Shown here piece by piece: positions 33,641-41,453 of a stretch of 64,000 nucleotides of DNA. Below the pieces are notes generated by a model. The model did no database searches. It saw only the letters and a program-made list of their open reading frames with translations, and was not told the DNA's origin. This DNA is from DATFMP01 sp035266845 (GTDB taxonomy: Bacteria > SAR324 > JACQKK01). The position numbers and the translations under genes were made by a program. The stretch spans positions 1 through 64,000 of the forward strand of contig DATFMP010000079.1 of the NCBI GenBank assembly GCA_035266845.1. Reading direction: 5' to 3'. Position 1 is the stretch's first letter; every line of letters begins with the position of its first letter.

Positions 33641-34423
33641 TCAGTTGGCCATGATGTTGAAGCCGGCATCCACGTAGATGCACTGGCCGGTGATCCCGCT
33701 GGCGGCTTGGCTGAGCAGGAACGCGGAGGCCTGGGCGATCTCTTCCGGCGTCACGTTGCGGCCCAAAGCCGCGTGCTCGCCCGCCACCTTCAGCATGTCG
33801 CCGAAGTTCTTGATGCCCGAGGAGGATAGCGTGCGCAGCGCTCCGGCGGAAACGGCGTTGCAGCGGATGTTCTCCGGCCCCAGTTCCCGCGCCAGGTAGC
33901 GGATCGCCGATTCCAACGCGGCCTTGGCCGGACCCATCACGTGGTACTGAGGCACGGCCAGCACGGAGCCGATGAAGCTCATGGCCACCAGCGCCCCCCC
34001 GCCCCGCTTGCGCATGAGCGGCGCCGCGTGGTGGGCGATGGGCACGACAGAGTACGCGCTCACGTCTTGCGCCACGATCCAGCCCTGGCGAGAGGTGTGG
34101 GAGAAAGGAGCCTCCAGATCCGTCCGGTCGGCATAGGCCACGGAGTGCACCACGAAGTCCAGCCCGCCCCAGGCCTCGTCCAGTGTCTTGAAGACGGCCT
34201 CGATGGCGTCGTCGTCCCGCACGTCGGCGGGCAGCACCTGGGTCGCACCCAGCTCCGCGGCAAGCTCGCGGACGTTCTGTTCAAAGCGGCCCTTGGGGTC
34301 CGGGCCATACGTGAGGGCCAGATCCGCTCCCAACGCGCTCAGCTGCCGCGCCACCGCCGTCGCGATGCTACGCTGGTTGGCCACGCCGAACACAACGCCA
34401 GTCTTGCCGGAAAGATCGATCAT
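33641..34423 (-). CDS. fabI: Enoyl-[acyl-carrier-protein] reductase FabI
   Basis: A 260-residue short-chain dehydrogenase-like enzyme, the last step of the fatty acid elongation cycle. The start MIDLSGKTGVVFGVANQRSI is the FabI nucleotide site. The catalytic region reads SFIGSVLAVPQYHVMGPAKA: the second Tyr and the Lys of the Y-x6-Y-x6-K motif are present, but the first Tyr is Phe, as in mycobacterial InhA. The C-terminus GITGQCIYVDAGFNIM is diagnostic. The ATG at 34423 has AGGAG six bases upstream. It is 85 bases after the FAD-dependent oxidoreductase gene and only six before queF. Substitution of the first Tyr does not by itself imply inactivity. Confidence 0.94.
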   Translation of the reverse strand: MIDLSGKTGVVFGVANQRSIATAVARQLSALGADLALTYGPDPKGRFEQNVRELAAELGATQVLPADVRDDDAIEAVFKTLDEAWGGLDFVVHSVAYADRTDLEAPFSHTSRQGWIVAQDVSAYSVVPIAHHAAPLMRKRGGGALVAMSFIGSVLAVPQYHVMGPAKAALESAIRYLARELGPENIRCNAVSAGALRTLSSSGIKNFGDMLKVAGEHAALGRNVTPEEIAQASAFLLSQAASGITGQCIYVDAGFNIMAN

Positions 34424-34508
34424 CCTTGCTCCTTTATCGTGCCGGGTGCCAACCGCGCTTCGCAACGAATGCGCGTGACACCCGCTTGTCCAGGGCCCAG
34501 GCGGCCCG

Positions 34509-35705
34509 CTACCCCTGCTCCGGCACGTCGGCACGGCGGCTCCGCCATTCGGGCCGCAACGGCTCCAGCAACGCCGGCCAATTAACTTCGCGCCACGGGC
34601 GCCCCGTGGCTACGATTTCCAGCAGGCTCGCCGCCACGCCGGGCCAGTGCTGCATCCCCAGCAGCAGCAGCTCACTGGAGGCCCGGCCGCGCACGGCGGC
34701 CCGCATGACTCTACCAAGCCCGGCGTAATGCCGGAACAGTTCCCGGCGCTGCCGGTCGAATTGTCGCTCCCAACGCTCGTGATGCAGCGGTTCGGCCAGC
34801 ATGCCCGCGACGGCTCCAGCCGCCATGCGCGCCGATGCGAGCGCCACAGAGGTACCCACGCCCAGGCACGGGTCCACACCCCCGCCCGCATCGCCCAGCA
34901 GCAGCATGCCGCCCACGTGAAAGCGGTGCGGCACGAACAGTGGATGGTGCCAGCCCAACTGCGGCGAGACCGGCTCCGCTCCTGCGAACAGATCCCCGCA
35001 CGGGCTCTCGCGCAGGAAGGCATCGTAGCGGCCCACCACGGCGCGATAGCCGACGCGGTCGGTCATCGTGGTGGCCAGCAGCGTGCCCTCGCCCACGGGT
35101 GTCAGGTACACGTCATGCGGGGCGAACAGGCCCACCACCACGCGCGGCACCGCCACCCCCGTCGCTAAACGATAGTGCCGGCGCAGCGCCATGCGTTCCC
35201 CGTATGGGCGCAGTGCCACACCGGCGCGCCGGGCCAAGCTGGAGTGCACGCCATCGGCCGCCAGCACGACCGGGGCGTGATAGCTGTCGTGCAGCCCCTG
35301 CACGCCCGCGATGCGGCCCTCCCGCCAGATCAGCTCCCGCGCGGCGTCCGTGTGGTGACTCACCCCCGGCAGGCGTGCCGTGGCAGCGTGCAGCGCGGCG
35401 ATTAGCGTCGTACGGCGCACACCGCGTCCCTGCGCCGAGCGCGGGAAGTCCAGCGCCACGCGACGGCGGCGGCTGCGGTACTCCAGTCCCGTGAAGGGCG
35501 CGCCGGGCAGGTCGGCCGCCTCCAGCCCCAGTTCCCTCAGGCTGGCCAGCCCGAGCGGCATCACGCCCTCGCCGCAGACCTTGTCGCGCGGCAGCGGGGC
35601 CTTGTCCACCACCAGCACCCGGCGGCCCGCCGCCCCCAGTTGCAGCGCCGTGGCCAAGCCGGCCACGCCGCCCCCCACGATCAGCACCTCCCCCTGCACG
35701 CCCAT
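34509..35705 (-). CDS. FAD-dependent oxidoreductase, geranylgeranyl-reductase-like
   Basis: A 398-residue flavoprotein. The N-terminal FAD site is EVLIVGGGVAGLATALQLGA, with DKAPLPRDKVCGEGVMP behind it, which is typical of the geranylgeranyl reductase and aromatic-monooxygenase branch. The second FAD motif is MLLLGDAGGGVDPCLGVGTS. Such enzymes either reduce isoprenoid chains or hydroxylate or oxidise aromatic and polyketide substrates. The ATG at 35705 has GGGTGGG upstream. An in-frame extension back to 35822 is Arg-rich and not conserved. It heads the minus-strand run that contains fabI and queF, which may suggest a lipid substrate, but that is inference. Confidence 0.85.
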   Translation of the reverse strand: MGVQGEVLIVGGGVAGLATALQLGAAGRRVLVVDKAPLPRDKVCGEGVMPLGLASLRELGLEAADLPGAPFTGLEYRSRRRRVALDFPRSAQGRGVRRTTLIAALHAATARLPGVSHHTDAARELIWREGRIAGVQGLHDSYHAPVVLAADGVHSSLARRAGVALRPYGERMALRRHYRLATGVAVPRVVVGLFAPHDVYLTPVGEGTLLATTMTDRVGYRAVVGRYDAFLRESPCGDLFAGAEPVSPQLGWHHPLFVPHRFHVGGMLLLGDAGGGVDPCLGVGTSVALASARMAAGAVAGMLAEPLHHERWERQFDRQRRELFRHYAGLGRVMRAAVRGRASSELLLLGMQHWPGVAASLLEIVATGRPWREVNWPALLEPLRPEWRSRRADVPEQG

Positions 35706-35986
35706 CGCGCACCCACCCGAATGGCATTGCCGTCGCGCCGCCAACCGCCAGCGCATTCTTAACAGGATCGCCCGAACCGCTCCAATGGGCAACTGCCGCG
35801 GCCGGCGGCCCGAGGCGCCCATCGGCTTGACGCTGCGCGCGTGGCCTCCCTATCATGGGCGGGCCGCGCCCACTCGACGGGTGCTGGCGCGAGTCCGCCA
35901 CCGCTCGGGCCAAGCACCAAGGCTTCATGATCCAACCCGGCGCGGCGGCCCGACCCCGTTTCCCCTCTGGCTGCAGGAGTCACCCG

Positions 35987-37627
35987 TTGAACGCCGCTGC
36001 TCTGCTTCCCCGTCTCGCCGCCCATCTCGCGCAGGGCCGCTCCGCTCTCGACTCCGCCATCGGCGCCCTGGCCCAGGTCGCGGCGCAGGGAGGCCGCCTC
36101 CAACCGGACCTGCTGGAGGCGCACCAGCCCGAGGCGTTCCGGCTGGCTCACCTGCACGCGCGCGCCCATGCAGCCGCGGAGATGACGCGCTACGGGGAGC
36201 ACGGCGAGCTGGAGGCGTTGCTGGCGCTGGCCTTCGGTGCGCGCACGCTGTACGACCTGAGCGCCGGGCTCTCCTGGCTGGCCTGCCGCCTGGAGGGCGT
36301 GCGAGAGGCCGCCGCGGTCTTCGGCAGCGCTCCGGAGATGGCCGCGTTGCTGGCGGAGTGCGGCGGCGACGCCCTGCACGCCGCGCTGCTGGAGGCTATG
36401 GCCGCTCGGCAGAGCGACGGCACGGACGGCCTGGACGCCGAGCACCGCATGCTGCGCTCCACCTTCCGCACCTTCGCCGAGCGCAAGGTGGCGCCCATCG
36501 CCGAGCGCCTGCACCGCGAGGACCTGCTGATCCCGGACGACCTGATCGCCGAGGCCGCGGAGCTGGGTTGCTTCGGCCTCTCGATTCCCGCGGAGCACGG
36601 CGGCGCGGAGGAGCGGCCGGACAACCTGGGTATGGTGGTCGTGACGGAGGAACTGAGCCGCGGCGCGCTGATCGTGGGCAGCCTCATCACGCGCCCGGAG
36701 ATACTGGCCAAGGCCCTGCTGAAGGGCGGTACGCCGGAGCAGCTCGCGCGCTTCCTACCGCCCATGGCCTCCGGCGAGAAGATGGTGGCCGTGGCCATCA
36801 CGGAGCCGGACGTGGGCTCGGACGTGGCCAACATCCAGACCGCCGCCACGCCGGCCGAGGGCGGCTGGCGCATCAACGGCACCAAAGTCTGGTGCACCTT
36901 TGCCGGGCGTGCGGAGCTGCTGGGCCTACTGGTGCGCACGGAGCCCGACCGCGCCCTGGGGCACAAGGGCCTGGGCATGTTCGTGGTGGAAAAGCCCGCT
37001 TACCCGGGGCACGAGTTCGAGCACCGGCCGGAAGGCGGCGGCCGCCTGACCGGCCGCGCCATCGCCACGCTAGGCTACCGCGGCATGCACAGCTTCGAGC
37101 TGACCTTCGAGGACTATTTCCTGCCCGCAGACAGCCTTGTAGGCGGAGAGGCCGGGCGCGGCCAGGGCTTCTACCTGCAGATGGAGGGATTCTCCTATGG
37201 CCGCCTGCAGACGGCCGCGCGGGCCCTCGGCGTGACGCAGGCCGCCTTCGAGCAGGCCCGTGGCTATGCGGAGAGCCGCCGCGTGTTCGGCAAAGCCCTG
37301 CGCGAGTTCCCTCTCACGCGCGAAAAGCTGGCGCAAATGGCCGCCTGCGTGCAGGCCAGCCGGCAGGCCACCTATGCCGCCGCGCGCCTGCTGGATGCGG
37401 GCGAGGGGCAGATGGAAGCCTCGCTGGTCAAGCTGTTCGCCTGCAATCAGGCCGAGTGGATCACCCGCGAAGCCATGCAATTGCACGGCGGCATGGGCTA
37501 CGCGGAGGAGTTCGCGGTCTCGCGCCTGTTCGCAGACGCCCGCGTGCTCTCCATCTTTGAGGGCGCGGAGGAGGTGCTGGCTCTGCGCGTGATCATGCCC
37601 ACCCTGCTGCGCCGCCACCTGGGATAG
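35987..37627 (+). CDS. Acyl-CoA dehydrogenase with N-terminal extension
   Basis: A 546-residue flavoenzyme. A helical N-terminal part of about 150 residues (ALLPRLAAHLAQGRSALDSA onward) precedes the usual acyl-CoA dehydrogenase fold, which begins near FRTFAERKVAPIAERLH. The FAD/substrate blocks are VAITEPDVGSDVANIQT, GYRGMHSFELTFEDYFLPAD, QLHGGMGYAEEFAVSRLF and SIFEGAEEVLALRV, where the Glu in IFEGA is the catalytic base. It would introduce a 2,3 double bond into an acyl-CoA. The TTG at 35987 is chosen because AGGAG sits seven bases upstream; in-frame ATGs at 35855 and 35929 lack one. It is divergent from the FAD oxidoreductase. Substrate is unknown. Confidence 0.88.
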   Translation: MNAAALLPRLAAHLAQGRSALDSAIGALAQVAAQGGRLQPDLLEAHQPEAFRLAHLHARAHAAAEMTRYGEHGELEALLALAFGARTLYDLSAGLSWLACRLEGVREAAAVFGSAPEMAALLAECGGDALHAALLEAMAARQSDGTDGLDAEHRMLRSTFRTFAERKVAPIAERLHREDLLIPDDLIAEAAELGCFGLSIPAEHGGAEERPDNLGMVVVTEELSRGALIVGSLITRPEILAKALLKGGTPEQLARFLPPMASGEKMVAVAITEPDVGSDVANIQTAATPAEGGWRINGTKVWCTFAGRAELLGLLVRTEPDRALGHKGLGMFVVEKPAYPGHEFEHRPEGGGRLTGRAIATLGYRGMHSFELTFEDYFLPADSLVGGEAGRGQGFYLQMEGFSYGRLQTAARALGVTQAAFEQARGYAESRRVFGKALREFPLTREKLAQMAACVQASRQATYAAARLLDAGEGQMEASLVKLFACNQAEWITREAMQLHGGMGYAEEFAVSRLFADARVLSIFEGAEEVLALRVIMPTLLRRHLG

Positions 37628-37651
37628 GCTGCGCCCTCCTAACGGCTGCAC

Positions 37652-37698
37652 CTGGGGGCCCTGCCCCCAGCCCCCCACCAGGGAGCGAGGCTCCCTGG
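37652..37698. repeat. Two strong adjacent hairpins
   Basis: Hairpin 1 is CTGGGGG-CCCTG-CCCCCAG (37652-37670, 7-bp stem). Hairpin 2 is CCAGGGAGC-GAG-GCTCCCTGG (37678-37698, perfect 9-bp stem). They follow the acyl-CoA dehydrogenase stop codon by 25 bases in a convergent gap. No T-run follows, so they are either a bidirectional Rho-linked stop/RNA-stability element or a dispersed GC-rich palindrome. Confidence 0.5.
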
Positions 37699-37780
37699 AC
37701 CCTGATCACGGACGAGACCGCGCCGGCCTTGATCGAGGTGTATACAGGGGGCACGGAGACCCACGGCCCCGCATCGTCTG

Positions 37781-37811
37781 TGTCATTCCGAGCGAAGCGA
37801 GGAATCTGCTG
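37781..37811 (+). repeat. REP-like element, partial copy
   Basis: TGTCATTCCGAGCGAAGCGA then GGAATCTGCTG repeats the left half of the element at 20145-20227. The right half is missing: only ATGCTTCAG survives nearby at about 37826. It lies in the convergent gap before phoR. Confidence 0.6.
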
Positions 37812-37879
37812 TCAGCGCCGACAGATGCTTCAGCCCATGCCGTGGGCCTCGGCACGACACCAACAGTCGCAGCAGCGGC

Positions 37880-39655
37880 TCACGCAACCCGCGCATCGGG
37901 CAGGTGGATGGAGAACGTGCTGCCGGTGCCCAGTCGGCTCTCCACCTGCACTCGGCCGCCATGGGCCTGGGCAATGTGCTTGACGATGGCCAAGCCCAGC
38001 CCCGTGCCGCCGGCCTTGCGGCTGCGGGCCTTGTCCACGCGGTAGAAACGCTCGAAGAGGCGCGGCTGGTGCTCGGCCGGGATGCCCGGGCCCTGGTCGC
38101 GCACGCGGATGACCACGCCGCCAGGCTCGCGGGCGGCCTCCGCCCGCACCTCCGTGCCGGCGGGGGCGTACTTCACGGCATTGTCCACCAGGTTCACCAC
38201 GGCCTGCTCCACGAGCTGCGGATTGACCCGCGCGCGCAACTCCGCCGGACAGTCCGCCGTGAGGCGGATGTCGCGCGAGGCCGCCTTGGCCACGCACACG
38301 CCAATGGCCGCCCGCACCAGTTCCGCGAGCGACACATCCTCCGTGTGCAGGTCGCCCTGCTCGGCCTCCTCCTCGATGCGCGAGAGGTTCAGCAGATCGT
38401 CGGTGATGGCGTTCAGGCGATCGGTATGACGGGCCACGATCTCCAGGAAGCGCCGCGCCGTGGCCGAATCCTCCAGGGTGCCGTCCAGCAGGGTTTCCAC
38501 GAAGCCCTTAATGGACGTGATGGGCGTTTTGATCTCGTGCGAGACGTTGGCGACGAAATCCTGCCGCATGCGCTCCAGCCGGCGCAGGTGCGTCACGTCA
38601 TTGAGCACCACCAGCGTGCCCAGGCCCTGCCCGCGCGGATCGCGCAGGGCCGACCCGTGCGCCTGCAGCGTGCGTGGGGTCTCGCCAAAGAGCGTCAACT
38701 CGTGCTCCAGGGGCGCGGGAGATACCGAGGCATCGTGCACCAAGCGCTGCAGCCCGGGATGGCGCACCACCTCCAGCAGGTCGCGGCCGCGAGCGCGCAC
38801 AGGGTCGATACCGAACATGCGGCCCGCCGCGCCATTGCAGGTGAGCAGGCGCCCGCTGGGCTCCACGGCCAGCACGCCCTCCACCATGCTCGCCAGCACC
38901 GCCTCCCGTTCGTCGAGCTGCTGCGTGAGGCGCTCCAGCCGGGCCCGCACGGCCTGCCGGCTTCTGCCCAGGGCCTCGGCCAGCGGCCCCAGCAATGCAT
39001 CGCCCCGGGCGCGAGCCAGCTCCGCAACCTGCGTGCCATTGGGCGTGGTAGCCCCATCCAGCGCCTCCAGGCCCGCCGCCAGCGCCGCCACGCGCCGCCG
39101 CGCCGCGCGGGTGGTGAGCCGCCCCAGCACCAGCACGCCGGCAATCAGCGCCAGCGCGCCCAGCAGGAACGCCCCGCGCAGGGCGGGCAGCCCGGTCGCG
39201 GCCGGGAGCGGCGCCTGCACCACCTGCAACGCCGCCACCACGCGGGCCGCACTACGCACGGGCACCGTGGCGGCCAGGTAGGGCCCTGGCGCCGGCACCG
39301 TGGCCGGGATCACGCGCCCGCCCAGAGCGTCGCGCCGGGCGGCCAGCAGCACTGCGTCGTCGGGAAAGTACGCGTGGGTCTCGGCGCAACCGGGGGCGTC
39401 GCCGGGCAGCACGATACGCACGCGCAGGCCCGGCGCCGCCGGACACGGCACCGCGGCTGAAGGCGCCACGCCTTCGCCCCAGTGGGTGCCGGCCTGCAGC
39501 GCCAAGCGTCGCGCATTGGCCTCCAGGGTGGTGGCGAGGCTGCGGTGGTGCTCGGCCTCCAAGGCGTTGGCGGCGGCGGCGTAGAGTGCCGCCAGGACGA
39601 CGAGCCCCAGCACCAGCGCGGCGGGCACCAGCCCGCTCCGCAGCCGCTCGCCCAT
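37880..39655 (-). CDS. phoR: PhoR-like sensor histidine kinase
   Basis: A 591-residue membrane kinase. Two membrane segments (VPAALVLGLVVLAALYAAAA and GAFLLGALALIAGVLVLG) flank a periplasmic domain of about 130 residues. A PAS domain (EAVLASMVEGVLAVEPSGRL) precedes HisKA, FVANVSHEIKTPITSIKGFV, and HATPase boxes NLVDNAVKYAPAG, RVRDQGPGIPAEH and GGTGLGLAIVKHIAQAHGG. This order is that of PhoR, the phosphate-starvation sensor. A periplasmic loop this large is bigger than in E. coli PhoR, so direct ligand sensing is possible. The start ATG at 39655 is four bases after phoB, so translational coupling is likely. It lacks adjacent pst/phoU genes in this window. Confidence 0.87.
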   Translation of the reverse strand: MGERLRSGLVPAALVLGLVVLAALYAAAANALEAEHHRSLATTLEANARRLALQAGTHWGEGVAPSAAVPCPAAPGLRVRIVLPGDAPGCAETHAYFPDDAVLLAARRDALGGRVIPATVPAPGPYLAATVPVRSAARVVAALQVVQAPLPAATGLPALRGAFLLGALALIAGVLVLGRLTTRAARRRVAALAAGLEALDGATTPNGTQVAELARARGDALLGPLAEALGRSRQAVRARLERLTQQLDEREAVLASMVEGVLAVEPSGRLLTCNGAAGRMFGIDPVRARGRDLLEVVRHPGLQRLVHDASVSPAPLEHELTLFGETPRTLQAHGSALRDPRGQGLGTLVVLNDVTHLRRLERMRQDFVANVSHEIKTPITSIKGFVETLLDGTLEDSATARRFLEIVARHTDRLNAITDDLLNLSRIEEEAEQGDLHTEDVSLAELVRAAIGVCVAKAASRDIRLTADCPAELRARVNPQLVEQAVVNLVDNAVKYAPAGTEVRAEAAREPGGVVIRVRDQGPGIPAEHQPRLFERFYRVDKARSRKAGGTGLGLAIVKHIAQAHGGRVQVESRLGTGSTFSIHLPDARVA

Positions 39656-39659
39656 GGCG

Positions 39660-40346
39660 CTACTCCTCCAGGCGGTAGCCCACGCCGCGCACGGTCTGGA
39701 CGTGCCTGCCCGCGGGGCCCAGCTTCTTGCGCAGGCTCACCATCTGTACGTCCACGGAGCGCTCCGTGACGTGGTAGTCCTCGCCGCGCACGGCATCCAT
39801 GATCTGTCCGCGCGTGAAGACCCAGCCCGGGCGCCGCGCCAGGAAGTTCAGGATGTTGAACTCGGTGAAGGTGAGGCTCACGATCCGGCCTTCCACGGTC
39901 ACTTCCCGCCGACCGGGGTGGATCTCGATGGCATGCACGCGCAGGGTGTCCCCCTCGACCGCCGGGGCGGCACCACCGCGCCGCAGCACGGCCTTCACGC
40001 GCGCCAGCAGCACCCGCGGACTGAAGGGCTTGGGCAGGTAGTCGTCCGCGCCCAGTTCCAGGCCCGCCACCACGTCCGCCTCCTCGCCCTTGGCCGTCAG
40101 CATCACGATGGGCAGCGAGCGCGTGGCGGCGTCCGTGCGCAGCAGGCGGCACACCTCCAGGCCGTCCATACCGGGCAGCATCAGATCGAGGATGAGCAGG
40201 TCCGGCGGCTGCGCCCGCACGACCCGTAGCGCCTCCTCCCCGCTGCCCAGACCATCCACGCGGAAGCCCTCGCGCGCCAGGTTGAAGCGTACCAACTCCA
40301 GGATATCGTCTTCGTCCTCGACGACCAGGATTCGTTCCTTGGCCAT
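39660..40346 (-). CDS. phoB: PhoB-like winged-helix response regulator
   Basis: A 228-residue OmpR/PhoB-family regulator. The receiver domain starts ERILVVEDEDDILELVRFNL; the phosphoacceptor Asp is in LLILDLMLPGMDG, and the switch residues are MLTAKGEEAD and DDYLPKPFSP. The winged-helix DNA-binding domain is FTEFNILNFLARRPGWVFTR and ERSVDVQMVSLRKKLG. It would activate phosphate-regulon promoters when phosphorylated by PhoR. The ATG at 40346 lies five bases after pdxA2, so this regulator appears cotranscribed with sugar-acid genes. The name rests on domain order and the phoR partner; another OmpR-type role is possible. Confidence 0.88.
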   Translation of the reverse strand: MAKERILVVEDEDDILELVRFNLAREGFRVDGLGSGEEALRVVRAQPPDLLILDLMLPGMDGLEVCRLLRTDAATRSLPIVMLTAKGEEADVVAGLELGADDYLPKPFSPRVLLARVKAVLRRGGAAPAVEGDTLRVHAIEIHPGRREVTVEGRIVSLTFTEFNILNFLARRPGWVFTRGQIMDAVRGEDYHVTERSVDVQMVSLRKKLGPAGRHVQTVRGVGYRLEE

Positions 40347-40351
40347 GGGGG

Positions 40352-41362
40352 CTACGCTGCCCCCCGCGCGGCAGCACCCTGGGCCATGCGGATGGCATAG
40401 GCGATGGCCTGCACCATATTGGTGGGATCGGCCACGCCCTTGCCGGCGATGTCGAAGGCGGTGCCATGGTCCACGGCCGTGCGGATCATGGGCAGGCCCA
40501 GGGTCACGTTCACCGCCTCCTCGAAGGCCACCAGCTTCTGCGGAATGTGTCCCTGGTCGTGGTACATGGCCACCACGCCATCCCACGCACCGCGGTAGGC
40601 GCGCAAGTAGAGCGAGTCCGGCGGCACGGGGCCGTCCACGGGCAGGCCCTCGGTCCGCAGGGTCTCGAGGGCGGGGATGATCTCGTCGATCTCCTCGCGT
40701 CCGAACAGCCCGTGCTCGCCCGCGTGGGGGTTCAGGCCCGCCACGGCGATGCGCGGGTGCGCCATGCCGATCTCGCGCAGGTGCAGCGCCAGCGCCCGCG
40801 TGGTGGCCAGGATGCGCGGTTGCCTGGCCCGGTCGCAGGCCTCGCGCAGGGAGCAGTGAGTGGAAACGTGGACGATCTTCAGCTTCTCGGAGCTGAGCAG
40901 CATATAGGTGGGCACCTTGCCACAGAAGTGCCCCAGGATCTCCGTGTGCCCGTCAAACTTGTGTCCTGCCGCGTGCAGCGCCTCCTTGTTCAGCGGGGCC
41001 GTCACGATCCCGGCCAGCTCGCCGGCCAGCGAGAGCTGGATGCCGCGCTCCAGCGCGCGGAAGGCAGCCTCGCCGCCCTGGGGCGAAAGCTCGCCCGGCG
41101 CCAGCGGTGTCTCCAGCACGGCGATATCGAGCAGATTGATCCACCCAGGCTCCCAGCGCGCCGCTGCCGGGCTGGCGACCGTGTGCAGGGCATGGCCCTC
41201 GCCTGCGAAGGCAAGCTGCTGCGCCACTTGGCGAGCCTCGCCGATTAGCAGCAAGCGGCAGCGCTCGCGGATCTCGGGCCGCGTGACGGCCTTGAGCGTG
41301 ACCTCGATGCCGATGCCGGCGGGATCGCCCAGGGTGACGCCAAGCAGGGGACGGTCGGTCAT
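40352..41362 (-). CDS. pdxA2: PdxA-family dehydrogenase, probably PdxA2 (4-phospho-threonate/erythronate dehydrogenase)
   Basis: A 336-residue protein of the PdxA family. The start LLGVTLGDPAGIGIEVTLKA is diagnostic, and the metal-binding His residues are in FDGHTEILGHF, MYHDQGHIPQKLVA and RTAVDHGTAFDIAGKG. PdxA1 makes vitamin B6 precursor; PdxA2 instead oxidises and decarboxylates 4-phospho-threonate or erythronate next to a four-carbon acid sugar kinase. The adjacent kinase gene points to PdxA2. The two classes cannot be separated with certainty by eye. The ATG at 41362 has AGGAG seven bases upstream. It overlaps transcriptionally with phoB-phoR (five-base gap). Confidence 0.85.
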   Translation of the reverse strand: MTDRPLLGVTLGDPAGIGIEVTLKAVTRPEIRERCRLLLIGEARQVAQQLAFAGEGHALHTVASPAAARWEPGWINLLDIAVLETPLAPGELSPQGGEAAFRALERGIQLSLAGELAGIVTAPLNKEALHAAGHKFDGHTEILGHFCGKVPTYMLLSSEKLKIVHVSTHCSLREACDRARQPRILATTRALALHLREIGMAHPRIAVAGLNPHAGEHGLFGREEIDEIIPALETLRTEGLPVDGPVPPDSLYLRAYRGAWDGVVAMYHDQGHIPQKLVAFEEAVNVTLGLPMIRTAVDHGTAFDIAGKGVADPTNMVQAIAYAIRMAQGAAARGAA

Positions 41363-41453
41363 CTTGCACTCCTGGTGCTGGTCGGTCGCGGGGTCGGTTC
41401 CTGCGCCCCCGGCGCCCGGCCCTTGCGGTGGGTCGGTGGTATCGCTTCCGATG

